This document shows positions 21,191 to 32,900 of a stretch of DNA of 64,000 bases, in pieces. The notes beneath the pieces were generated by a model. It was given only the letters and a program-made list of their open reading frames with translations. It ran no database searches and had not been told where the DNA came from. The DNA comes from Folioceros fuciformis (Eukaryota > Anthocerotophyta > Anthocerotopsida > Anthocerotales), in NCBI GenBank assembly GCA_049999805.1, contig JBNGIO010006317.1, positions 779,144 to 843,143 on the forward strand. The letters run 5' to 3'. Position 1 is the stretch's first letter, and every line of letters starts with the position of its first letter. Made by a program: the position numbers and the translations under genes.

Positions 21191-23153
21191 TCTGATCTGC
21201 TTCAGCCGTCCCCCACAGCTTTCGAGAATGATTAGGGCTTGTATAGTAGGTGCACTTCTGGACTCTCCTGGCTGTACGGAGGCTTTCGGTCTCAAAAAAA
21301 TGGAGAAACTCGTATCAACGAAATGTATTATGTTGAAAACAAATATATGTAATGGGAAGGAGGCCATTCGAACCGACATAGCCAGAAAAGGAACCCGAGA
21401 ATCAAGATGGAAGGGAGCATCTGAACTTCTTGTCCTTGATCTAGTGCCCTTGAAACATCACAACGAGGAAGAACATAGGGCATACAAACCAGAGGAGGAA
21501 GAACATAATGCATACAAACCAGTTGGGCCAAAGACCATACGACCTTGCAGTTCGGCAAAAGAATTCAAGTTCTGCATGGGAAGGCCAGTCAAGCTCGCGA
21601 TCTTGCTCTATAAGCCGATGAGGAGAAGGACCTTGCAATTCGGTCAAAGAATTCAAGCTTTGCATGGGAAGGCCTGTGAAGCTAGCTTGGTCTGAAAGCA
21701 GAGGTGGAGAAGGACCTTGCAATTCGGACAATGCATTCAAGCTTTGCACGGAAAGGCCTGTCAAGTTCCCTAGTAGACCCTGCGGCCGTAGCTGCTTAAG
21801 CACCAGCTTGTGCGCGTTATCCAATTCTTCCCGATCCCTCTCCTGCTGATGCTGGTTCATGACATTGTGTTCTTCTAGAGCTTGCGATTTATCGAAACTT
21901 CGAGAACAGAACTAGCACGCATAGGGCTTAGCCGGTGTTTCGACAGCGTCGGACATTTGCGTCTACCTGTCTGCGGAGGAAACCCGACAGGCGTTCATCA
22001 GTGATGAGAAAGCCGTAGTATGATCGCTCGGTTATCATTCCCATCGACGTTTTCTGATGCTATCACCACTGTTTGTGATCCACTTCCTCATCAATCAGCT
22101 CATCTTCCTGAATGTAATGTGCCTGTAAACTCTGTCCTGTCCAAGACAAGTGCATCGAGCTTGAAAAGAGTGGAAGACTGTGATTCAGTTTAGTACCTCC
22201 AATCTAAATCTCATCGCATGGCCCATGTACAAGGCGCTAGTATACCGAACCGGAGAGTCTTGGGGTTCCATCCCAGTCGGATCGGTCGTTATCTCTGTGA
22301 TCGCTTCCGCATCTCTTTTTATGGCATCAATGTTTGCGCAGCTATAATCACACACCATGCAACCGGACAACCTGGTCCAGTTTGCGATCAACCACCAGCT
22401 GATGTTCCTGACATGAAATGCACGTCTGTCCTCCATTGAGCGGCATGTGGGTGGATTTCACATTCAAGTGAACAAAATAGGATTCACTAGTCTACCTGTC
22501 TTGATTGCATGTCCCGATGGACAAGGCGCTGTTCTACGGAATCATAACTTCTGGTTACGATCTCTAGAGTATGATCGTTCGTTTCCCTTACCAGCTTGGA
22601 CAGGGAATTTTAGTCTCCCACGGAAGGCCTGTCGAGCCCCCTAGTAAACCCTGTGGCCCTTGATGCTCAAGCACTAGCTTCTGCGGATGCGAATTATCCA
22701 ACTGTTCCCTCTCCCTCCCTTGCCGAGGGTTTAGGGTTCTGTTCTCAAAGTTTCGATGAGACGAAAGCTCAGCAGGAACACATGAACCGGCACGCAAATG
22801 GCTTTCGGTGTTTCGGTGGAGTTGTACCCCACGCCTGAAGGAACAAGCCCTCATTGTCGATAGGTACTATTTTAAAATTTTCCCGCACCGTGAACGAGCG
22901 TTTAAATTACACCAGCCCTACGCAGCGCCAGCTTTTGTTGCACTTCATGAGCGGCTCAGTCACGCTCTTCCCAAGGCCATCACTCGAAAGATGCAGGGCT
23001 GCCCTGGGTGTTGTGTTGGTTCAAAGATTTAGGTCTTGGATATGGAAGTGGTCTACAGCTCTTAGCAGTCGGAGTTGCTTGCTCGTTGGGAGGCCGAGTG
23101 CCTGCTTCCCAGCTTGTAATCTGGTGGCTGGGGGCAGGCAGAGTAACCGTGGG
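21191..23153. repeat. Decayed duplicated block with short protein-like repeats
   Basis: No intact gene. On the minus strand, 21560-21860 encodes three tandem degenerate units of about 28 residues (for example LTGLSVQSLNALSELQGPSP and FTGLPMQSLNSLTELQGPSP). A diverged copy of the block's edge (PQGLLGG.TGLP) recurs at 22590-22840. Between them, segments near 22215-22290 and 22505-22580 share CAAGGCGCT and GATCG.TCGTT stretches that recall a tRNA-Arg-derived short element. I read this as an old tandem duplication of a mobile or gene fragment. The right end should contain the promoter of the HAD phosphatase gene. Confidence 0.45.
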
Positions 23154-24235
23154 ATGGAGAAGCTCGTTGTGTTTGACTTCGATCACACTTTGATCGACTG
23201 CAACAGTGATACCTGGCTTGTGAAAAAGCTTGGTGCTTGGGAGCTCATGAAATCTCTGAGAGAACTTCTTCCCTGGATTGCATTGATGGTATGCAAGCGG
23301 GTTTGTTAGGTGAAGACTGTACGTTTTGGATGCTTCGTTGTACACTGAATACCCTCTGCTGGAGCGTGTAGGATAGAATGATGACTGAGCTGCACAACTC
23401 TGGAAGAAGTCTTACGGACTTTGAGGAGTGTTTAAAGACTTGTCCACTGCAGCCAGCAATGTTGGAAGCAGTCCAATTCGCAGCGGCCTCGGGGTGAAAA
23501 TTGCTGCTGGCATGCAAGACTTGGTGGTTTACATTGCCTGATGTGGTTTGCCGGGCATGGCTAAACCGTGTTGACTCTCATTTGCGGGGACAGTGCCTGA
23601 TCCAGGTGTGAGCTACAGATTGTAAGCGATGCGAATTCGTGGTTTATCGACACCATTCTCCTGGCCCATGGTATCAGACATCTGTTTTCCCAGATACATA
23701 CCAACCCTGCCCATGTGGATGCAAGTGGGGTTTTGCGGATACTTCCGTTTCATCCCGGTAGCGACCTGCCTCACAATTGTCCGCTGTGTCCACCAAATAT
23801 GTGCAAGGTAACTGATCTCAACTCAAGCAAGCGATTGAGGAGTGTGTCCACTGCACTGTATCTGTAGCTAACTAAGTGTACTCCGCCGGTCAGGGTTCGA
23901 TTGTGGATAAAATCCTGGAAGATGGTCGCCAAGTCAGAAAGCAGGTGGTGTATCTGGGAGATGGCAGAGGAGATTTCTGCCCTGCATTGCGACTGAAAGA
24001 AAACGATTATGTCCTCCCAAGATCAGGGTACATCACTTTTTCCAACTTCTTCTTCGAGCTACAACTTGAGGTGGCATCGGCGTTCTAACTTTTGCCCCGC
24101 AGGTTCCCCCTTTCGAAGCTCCTGGATGCAAGTGACGGTATCAAATGTCATGTTCAACCGTGGAATTCCGCTGGAGACGTTGCAGTTCTGCTCAGGCATT
24201 TGTTGTCAAGTCACAGCACTGAGAAAGGTCTGTGA
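23154..24235 (+). CDS. HAD-family small-molecule phosphatase (PHOSPHO1/2-like)
   Basis: Five exons: 23154-23288, 23372-23493, 23606-23807, 23894-24027 and 24103-24235. The phases agree and give 241 residues. HAD motif I is VVFDFDHTLID with nucleophile Asp8 and acid/base Asp10. LQIVSDANSWFIDTIL is motif II, and VYLGDGRGDFCPAL supplies the Mg-binding aspartates. LCPPNMCKG and the N-terminal DRMMTELHNSG place it with plant and animal PHOSPHO1/PHOSPHO2-type phosphatases, which act on phosphocholine, phosphoethanolamine, pyridoxal phosphate or thiamine monophosphate. The exact substrate cannot be read from sequence. Exon 3 begins at the CAG before GTGTGAG, which restores the conserved Cys-Glu-Leu preceding IVSDAN. 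Confidence 0.88.
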
Positions 24236-25841
24236 GGAGTGTACAACCACCACCAGGCGTCCACGGACGGATTTGAGAAAATTCGCGGGTGTATTGGCCG
24301 TATAGTCACCAACATTGCATTCCTTTGACAGAACTCAAGGCTCTGTCACGCCGATCTTGCAGATGCTGAGTCTTCCTCCGTTGCCTCCGTTGTCCATATC
24401 GAAGACGGGTTAAGTGGACCGCAGCTACATTAATCATCGTCGCCAAAAAACAAATTGGGAAAGTGAAAATTAACTTTATTGAAAAGAGATGGAGATCAAT
24501 AAAAGTGAGGAGGAACTCTCCACTCTGGGAGACGGGATTAGCCTCCTCTTGTATTTCTTCAAAATTGTGGTATCCACTCAGCCACATATACGATATGCAG
24601 GATACGGTGATATGTGATTGAGCTTCATAATTGATTTAATAAACACCCTTTAAAAAGCCTAAAGAAAGTTTGGGATTTTAGCCATACTTGTTATTTTCCT
24701 TGACAAGCCCTTTCTACTTAGATGGTATTAAAACCTAAAGTCATTATGGAGAAGTAATATCTTTTAGGGATATAAAGAGAGGATGTAGCTAAGCTACTTG
24801 TCTAGCATAGAAATAGGTTCTTCCTCTTTCCTTAGTGGTGGTGTGTATGGCATGTATACATTGCTTTGCAAAGAGCATTGGGCACTACATTCTTTAGAAC
24901 AACAACAAGTGCAAGTCAAGCGACTTCTTCAGCACCAATAATAGGTAGGCATTTTGGGCACTGCATTCTTTAGAACAACAACAATTGCAAGTCAAGCAAC
25001 TTCTTCAGCACCAATAGTAGATAGGCCTTTTGTTATTCAGCATCATCTGAGGTTGTTCTTCATTTATCTTTGGAGTCGATGAGACTTTCCATCTCATTTT
25101 TAATAGTAGAAAATAAATTCATTTCTTAACCCTTATGGAGAACAATAGCTTCACATTTTGTAGACACTATCTGGCTCTCACCCTTCGTTTTCTTTCTACC
25201 TAGACATGTTAAAACCCAAAGTTGTTGTGGAGTAGCAATATCCTTGAGGGACATTGAAGAAAGGATGTAGCACATACGAGGACTAGACATTGCATATCAC
25301 TATCAAGACCTTGGGGGGCAAAAGAGTTGTATGGAGAAGTCAAAAGCTTTCTAAATCTCATCACCCAATGCTAATGTCAATGAAGAAAAACATTGTTAAA
25401 TCGAAGTTGTCATGATTGATTAGTGTGGATTGAAGCAAAAAACTCTCATAAGATAGAAGTGTCTTGGAAGCAGAAATGGGCACCACCATGAGAGCTAGGT
25501 CCTTTGAATGATCTAGGTCCTTTGAAGTGCGATGGAGTGAAAAGGGCACTCTTATAAGAGCTCTCTATGTATCTAGTGCTCAATATTAAGTGCTAGTGAA
25601 AAGTTCTTATCTAAAGGATAGAATATGATATGCATGGGATGCTAGGTAGACAAAAAAATAAAACATAATATACAGCAGATGCTAAGAAAAGAAAAAAAAC
25701 TATGTTGTAGTATAGGTATATATTCATGTTAAGGCAATAATAATATGCATGTTCTTGATAATTCATAGGTTGTCACGCAATGTGCATTGGGTACGGGGAA
25801 ACACACACGCTGGTGCACTCAAGGTACAAATAATAACAGGG
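24236..25841. other. AT-rich intergenic region with degenerate repeats
   Basis: No gene is seen. A segment of about 76 bp is directly repeated at 24877-24952 and 24955-25030. A second pair of similar segments of about 72 bp lies at 24718-24790 and 25201-25273. Base composition is clearly more AT-rich than the gene block to the left. Confidence 0.6.
24877..25030. repeat. Direct tandem duplication, about 77 bp x 2
   Basis: Two adjacent copies begin TTGGGCACT.CATTCTTTAG and end near AGTAG/ATAGG. They differ at only a few positions. Confidence 0.85.
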
Positions 25842-26170
25842 TTAGGCCCGTTTCACAAGCCTAGTATAAATCCTGACATGCCTCATATGATTGGAAAGTC
25901 GATTTGTACCCATTTCATAAGGACTAAATAACCCACACCCTTGCTCTTACGTGGATGCAACGGCAAGGTGTTAGAAAACATTGGCCAAGTCAGTTGGTGT
26001 TTTGTGATATTATTATGTACCCTGCATCGACAAATGGCATAGCAAGTCAATTCTTATTTTTACAAGTCTTTTCTTGTAATGTTATCCACCTTGTATGAAA
26101 GACCGCTTACAGAACTAGCCCGAACACGCCCAAGGTGTGTGAAGGCCACTATGGAGACACCGAACAAGAG

Positions 26171-26282
26171 GAGAGTACCTGCCATAGAGCCACGGAGGAG
26201 AGTGCCTGCCGTAGAGCCGCAGAGGAGAGTGCCCGCCCGCCGTAGAGCAGCAGAGGAGAGTGCTCGCCATAGAGCCGCATCC
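26171..26282. repeat. 27-bp minisatellite inside the Harbinger element
   Basis: Four units built on GAGAGTGCCTGCCGTAGAGC, with one unit of 31 bp. Confidence 0.85.
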
Positions 26283-26813
26283 TCGGCTTCGTATGTAGGG
26301 TTCTGCCATTGTCGCCACGGCAAGGTGTCCTTGACATGAGGTAATTATGAGGTATTGAGTGGCAATCAAGTTTTTGGATGACCTAACAAGGCTCTCTAAA
26401 GTTTCTGGTTGACATGATGAGAGCAAAGTTTCGCTTGGCGGGTTTGCACTTAGCAGGTTTGTGCGAGGATGAATGGCCTAAGGCAATTACGAGGTACTGA
26501 GTGGCAATCAGCTTTCTAGATGAACTCAACGGCTCTCAAAAGTTTTTGCTTCACATAACAAGCTCTCTAACTCAACAAGTTTGGCAAGTTTCTAGGTTTT
26601 TTTGGCTAGACTATGGCTAGGCAACAAGGTCATGGTGGTGAGTCTTCACCGTAAAGACGGCCTTCCCAAACTTTTTCAAGTTATCTATTTGGCTTAGGAG
26701 GGGAGTCGATAGTTCAAAGCTACAACTTTGAATAGTCCTCTCAGACGTGGAGCCAACCTCCAAGTCAACAAATATCACAAGGATGCTCCCTTCCTAAGCA
26801 ACAAGCATTCTCA

Positions 26814-27564
26814 ATGCCTTTGCTTGGAAGTGCCATGCCAGGTTCTGGTTTCAAACAACCTGCACCAGGCAATGTCATTTACTTAGAAACTGGTCAAGAG
26901 GTTCCAAATTCACAGGACACTAGCACAGGGTCAAAGAAGCGTAGGGGGGAAAGTAGAAAACACTTGGAACTAGAAGGGGAGGATCAGGTTCAAAGGACAA
27001 GTGGTAGAAGGGGTCCACAATGGATTGAACACCATACCATCTACTTGATCCACCTTAGAGGTTCTATGAAGGAAGATTTCAACAAAGCACCCAAGCAAGG
27101 TATCGACATGTGGAACAAGCTCTACACGAGATTGTGTGTGGTCTGCCCGGATTTCGACAAGGATTCTAAGGCATGCCGTCAGAAGCACAAGAGCCTCAAG
27201 AAGGATTACAAGAAGGACAAAGCAGAGAATGAGACAAGTGGGCATGGAAGGTCTCATAAATGTAAGTTTTTTTTACCTCATGGATGAATACCATGGTAAA
27301 CGTTCTGTGGTCAATTGCCATGCACATGCTAGCTCCCTTCCTAGGACATTTGCTACGCCCGGGGGAGGCTCTATGGACTCTATGATGAGCTCTACTTTTT
27401 TGGATGTCATAGATAGTCTGGAGAGTGAACCTAAGCCACCACCAGATTGTAAGCCCATATACCAGGAATCAGATGGCCGCATTGGCATGTGGCCAAAAAG
27501 AGAAAAAGGTAGGAAAGAGAGACCCAGGACTAGCAAGTATGGAATAGATGGCCAAGCGCAATAG
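26814..27564 (+). pseudogene. Harbinger Myb/SANT-like DNA-binding protein, one frameshift
   Basis: The first frame (26814-27287) encodes a trihelix/SANT-like domain: GPQWIEHHTIYLIHLR, DMWNKLYTRL, DFDKDSKACRQKHKSLKKDY. The usual continuation CKFYxLMDEYHGKRSVV is present but in another frame from about 27272. The break is at an eight-T run (27267-27275): one T fewer would rejoin SHKCKFF with YLMDEYHGKR. After that the frame runs to 27564 with a low-complexity tail. In PIF/Harbinger elements this protein escorts the transposase to the DNA. The defect may be real decay or a homopolymer sequencing error. Confidence 0.8.
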
Positions 27565-27925
27565 ATGGCCAAGAATTTTTATTATATACAAGAGTACAAG
27601 GCAGTTAAAGCGCAAAAGTTGACTTTACTCCAATCCATGAACGACATACTTGGCAACTTGGCAACATACTTGATGCACAGATAGAACACATGAGCTAGTT
27701 TTGGTAGAATTTGCTTTTTCTAGTTTCTATTGTTTACCTTCGGTGTCCGTCTCCATTTACCTAAGATCCAAAACCTTGTTTGCCTGTCTTTTCAAGCGAA
27801 ATTCATATAGGCTTTTGGCTTAAGCCCTCTGATGTGCCACACCTTGTCTGTAACCAGCCCTTGCATATGGGTTTTGGTCTCCACCATCGGCATGGTATTC
27901 CACATTCACCATATTTCGTCTTTGC

Positions 27926-28960
27926 CTATGCCTCTATAGCTAGCCTTAAAGCTTCTTGTTGCAGTGGAGTCCACCACTGATGATTGCTAGAAGTGGATCT
28001 TTGAAGTTCAAGAGTAGCTTGATTGAACCATTCATCCTCAAAGCCATCATTATGCTCCATGCACATGTTATGCAATACTAGGCATGCACTAACAATACAA
28101 AACACAAGGTACATTTTTCAACTTCATGTCATTTCTTTTTAGCAAAATACGAAACTACTTTTCAGTATGTCGTATGTCCTTTCCACCACCATTCGAGTAC
28201 TACATTGAATAAAATTCCAGTGGGCTTCCTCCCTTATAAATCTATCTTTATACCCACGTAATGGGGTTAATAGATGTACTTAAGGCCAATAACTTGCATC
28301 TCCCACTAAGGCAAACTCATCTAGCATGCCTGCTGCACATCTTTTCCCAATTTCCGACCGCTCCCACAACTTCCAATCATTCATGCTACTTGCCCAATCG
28401 AAATCCTAATCCCAAACCATTCCTTTTGCATTCACTACTTACTAATTGGAGCAAGCAACTATGAAACCCCTTCTTGCAATAATAGTCAGCATGGTACTCT
28501 TTTTGTGCTATAATGGGAATATGGCTACCATCTACTACTCCTAAACATAAGGAATTCCTCTCAAGGCCTCAAACTCAGCTGCATACATCTCCATCTTACT
28601 TCTGGATGACCATTAGATGTACACATCATGCAAGACAGCCCTAAGAGCATTGCAAAATTCTAATACGATACCTTGAACAATAGATATACCATACTCATAC
28701 AGGTCAACAATAGTGGACAACCTATCCCCACTAGCCAAGCACATTAAACTAATGGATACTTTGAGCATCACTGGGACTACATCTCTAGTAATTCTGTCTT
28801 GTTTTTGAAGCATAGGTGCGAACTTCATACAAATGAAGTCAAAGGTAGGTCTACTTACACACATCCTGTTCTTGAACAACTTTGCAGTGTATGGCCCCAT
28901 AAGGCTCTTGTGGAAGAATGTTTGAGAACGTTGAATGACCCAATGACGCCGGCTATGCCT
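27926..28960 (-). pseudogene. HARBI1-like DDE transposase, fragmented
   Basis: Read on the minus strand. The N-terminal part (28900-28613) has FKNRMCVSRPTFDFICMK and ISLMCLASGDRLSTIVDLYE. Then GVVDGSHIPII near 28530, which contains the first catalytic Asp, in another frame. Then RVVERTYDILKSSF near 28170. The last part (28114-27926) has IVSACLVLHNMCMEHND. The order matches HARBI1 transposases, but stops and frame changes separate the pieces. An intron may explain one break. Convergent with the Myb-like gene. Confidence 0.78.
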
Positions 28961-29469
28961 ATGTGCATGTGAACCCCTGCTTAGTGCCTACCTCATTGTA
29001 TTGCAACCTCATTGTATTGCAACATATGATCGGTAGTAGAAATACTAGCTTGTAAATTCAAAAGCAAAGAATGTGATTTGCCTTCTAACGTCATCTACAA
29101 CATGATGCACATCAAAAAAACACACCACACGTTCTGTTCATGGAGATCCATGATAAACTCTAAGTGAAACCGTCTACTCAAATCCAAGCTCCAACCTCCA
29201 GGGTGCACACTTATGAGAAAGAGAAGCAAATGAAACGCCTTTTGCTTTAAGCTAGAGCCTTATATACACCTCTATGGGTAACATAATGGGTCCATGTGAA
29301 AAAGCGTGGACCAGATGTGGAAAAATATACCGATCTCCTCAAATGGGGAACGAGGAAAACCCCACCGTAGCTATGCCAGGGGTGGTATACATTGCCCACC
29401 GTGGCGCTGACACGCGCCACATGTCACTGACATGCCCTAAAATGTACCGGGCTTGTGAAAGCGGCCTTA

Positions 29470-29997
29470 AGATGTGGCTGGGGCAGATGCCGGCACACAG
29501 GTCGCGCTTTCTGGCCTACAAAGCCTGCCAATGTATAGGAAACCGGAGGACGTGGCCCCATACCCGTACTCCTAGGCTTCAAAAGCTCAGTTTACCTTTC
29601 AGACAGTTTCATTTTGGTTGCAGCTGTGCAGCCTACATGCTGCCAACACCTACATGGGCAATGGCTGCACGGTTGACGTACAGTATATCATCTACTGCCT
29701 TCTTATCGTCGAGAGCCGAACCAGCACCATTACAGTGTTGCGGGCTATTTCCGTACAGTTTTTTATGTCCTCCACTAGTTCAGATCCTTGATCCTCAACG
29801 CATTCGATTTTCCTGCCAGATTGATCCATTTGTCACTCAACCTGCTCTTGTCTTAACAAAATAAAGACTCATAAGCGAATGAAGCTGGGATGACAGAACA
29901 CAAGAATCACTTGAACAAGAGATACCTAAGGCTTCCAAGATGGCAGGGTTCTGTACCACCAGCAGCTTGCGAGCCAGAAAATGGGCGAGGGTACATC
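29470..29997. other. Between the Harbinger element and the ASCC3 stop
   Basis: About 530 bp. An open frame crossing 29274-29864 does not resemble any protein. The right part should be the 3' untranslated region of the helicase gene. Confidence 0.4.
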
Positions 29998-32900
29998 TCA
30001 CAACTTTGGGCTATTTTCCAATGTCACTTCATATTGAACATCCAGACCCAAGTAACAGTCTGACACTAAAAGCAATGTCAGGCCCTGCATCCGCCACGAA
30101 GTCCAAGATACCTGTTCAGCACGTTAAGGGGTCAACGGCTTCTAGCCGACAGCAAGGCTCATGATCCGAAACTGACCTGAACTTGTAGATGATCAGGGAT
30201 TACAAAACTGGTACGAAGTACATTTCCAAAGCTAGTGCGTTTCAAAGCATGAAGTTCCCAAGTGTTCACATTTCCCAAAACAAGCCACCAGCCTTCATCC
30301 TTCACCTGGAATATGGAATACATGGACACACAAGCTTCACAGATTTGATCTCGACTTGGACAGTACATTCTGTCCGCCATGTGATAACCATTATTACAGG
30401 ATAGCAGATGTCCAACTGCGAGACAATAACTCACTGCAGACTTAGAGAAATATAATTGAAAACGTATTGATCTTCACCTTTGGAAATCGTGGCACATAGG
30501 CCCGCGAGTTGGTGCCACGGGCATTTGTCCTCCGAAGGGTGATGTCCATCAAAGAATCACTACTGGATTCTCCATTTCCAGGTTTCTTTTCAAACGCCCA
30601 CCTCGTTTCAATGCGAGGGAACACAGTCCATGCCTACGCTCAACCGTGTTCAGGCAAAACAATCACACAGCTGTTAAAATCATCTAATCCTAATAAGCCT
30701 TCCACGTTAACAAGATCCGTTTTCCATTTTTTTAATACGGATTAACAAGAACAACTTTAACTGCCAACCTGCAGAACTTCAGATACCGCAGATGCCTGCA
30801 GCAAAGGTTGGAGAGTTTTCCGTAGGCGATCTGCATTTGTCTTCAACAGTTCTGGCATTGTCGTTATGTTTATCTCCATTAATGCATCTAACACCATACT
30901 GTCCATGTGTGGCATCATTTGCAAGGGAGAATCATCCCACCAAAGGCCCTGAGCAAATTTCAAGAAAACTCTGTGATTCAAGTATATTTGATTCCATGCG
31001 CTAACATCGGAAGGAAGGAAGCCTACAAACCGAAGACAAAAAGAACAAAACAGTCCACACCATGTCGAACCTGCAAGACCATTTGCATAAGATGCATTGT
31101 ATCAAGAGCAGTTTTCAACCATCCACCATTAGCAGCAATATCCACCATGGCTTGCAAAACTCGTATACTCTGATCCAGCACTGACTTCGTGTCGGTGACA
31201 TAGTCACTCATGGGAAGCTCCAGGCTGGAAAAATGTGCCTGCAGTCGCACATACGATTTGCATCGCTGTAAGGATTGCAGTACATTTACCCAATAGCACA
31301 ACGCTTAGAGGAACTGCACTTGGTTCACCAACTTTGTTATCAAGAAAAACATACCTGCAGCAATAGGTTGGTTTTGACGTGGGGATCATCCAGGATTCGC
31401 TCATCAACTGGCAAACGAACCTCCTTCGCAAGGGCTTCATTCAACTTGTCCTGCAGTAACCCAAATCAGCTGATCCGTACATCTATTTAGGTCAAAGCGT
31501 CAGCGCTCTAATGCAGATTATGGCTAGACATAAACCACAGCTATGGTTTGACCTCATTATGGCGAACTGGTAACTCATCATACTCCGCAGCACCACAGAG
31601 TGTAAGCAACAAAGCCTGCAGTCAGTCTGAAGCTGTCAGCGCATTGGTATACAAAACCTGAACTCCACAAAGGTCACACTCTGTCACAGGCTACGGCCAC
31701 ACTGAGCCAGGGGTAACCAAACATACTTCGATAGAGATGTCTGCACGAATGTTGGCACTGAACAGTGCTACAGTGGTGTAATTCAGGTAATATTGAGAAG
31801 CGATTGTGCCCGCCATAAGGGGTTCAATTGTCTCATCATCATTAATGCGTAAGCACCCTGAATCCTCCAAGTCTTGCAATGCATCTGTCACTAAACTGCA
31901 GACACAGGGTACAACTTTGAGCTTAAAACAAGTACCCAGAAGTTTTAACCATGTGACCAGCACAAATAACTGAGTTCCTGCTCTGAAACATGCAGATCCA
32001 CTGAGAATTCGAATATTAAACTCAATCCTTGCCTGGATAGGTGAGAATTGATGGCTGCACTGGTATTGTCCTCAACGCCGTAGTAGCTTGGGTTCTTCAG
32101 CTGTTTGCCGCAAAATGCACCCGTCATTGACCAAATAAGTCATGAGGTCCAAGCATAGGTTTCTCCACGATGTCTACAGCTGGAATAAAAACCAACATAG
32201 GACTGACACAAGAGCACTCTAACTACAGAAATGCTGACTATTTAAAGAGAGAAAACAAAGTTGATGGCATGGGCAGACCAGCCGCCGAAACAAGTAGGTC
32301 CACGTAAGATAGTCAATTGCATCTGACTTGCTGGTGATTGTGCCTGATGCCACTTCTGCATTGAGGTGGTCATGCAGGTGGGAAGCAAGACTGCTCTCGA
32401 CAGGAAATGGTTCATACAAAAACTGAAAACAATCCTGAGTGTCAGTCAGTAAACTCTTGAGCAGCACGAGAACGTCAACAAAACCAACACACTGTCACCT
32501 TTTTGTAGAAACTCTTTTTTGGCTCGTGCACAAGAATCACAGCTTTGCCATACTGATCAAACTGCGGACGACCAGCTCTTCCCATCATCTGGAGAACATC
32601 AGTAATAGGGTAGTCGATGTACCGTTTTTCTTTCCCTTCGTAATATTCAGTACCCTGGAAGCACATACCAAAATGACGTTAGTAATGCGCTTATGAGGTG
32701 AAAGGCATATACAGAAGAAACTGAATTATATCGCCTGCCTTGATTATCACGAGATGAGCTGGAAGATTGACACCCCAAGCTAGAGTACTTGTGCAAACTA
32801 AAACCTGTACAACAAATCAAAGATTTCAACAAGAAAACAGGATCATCAATAGGTAACACGACTTTTCTGAAAGATGATTGCCACAGCACACTGAGCGTTT

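Larger units (their letters stand above)
25845..29466. mobile_element. PIF/Harbinger DNA transposon with TIRs and TTA target duplication
   Basis: The ends are inverted repeats: left GGCCCGTTTCACAAGCC followed by TAGTA, and right (reverse complement) GGCCGCTTTCACAAGCC followed by CGGTA. Both are flanked by TTA (25842-25844 and 29467-29469), the three-base TWA target duplication typical of this superfamily. Inside are a Myb/SANT-like gene on the plus strand and a HARBI1-like transposase on the minus strand, the standard two-gene content. Both genes are damaged, so the 3.6-kb copy is probably inactive by itself. Confidence 0.88.

Noticed and set aside
22205-22300. Possible tRNA-Arg gene
   Set aside because: D-arm and T-arm-like pieces are visible, but the anticodon stem does not pair and the acceptor stem is missing. 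At best a tRNA-derived repeat.
29274-29864. 196-residue open frame
   Set aside because: It starts inside the Harbinger element, crosses its terminus and resembles nothing known.
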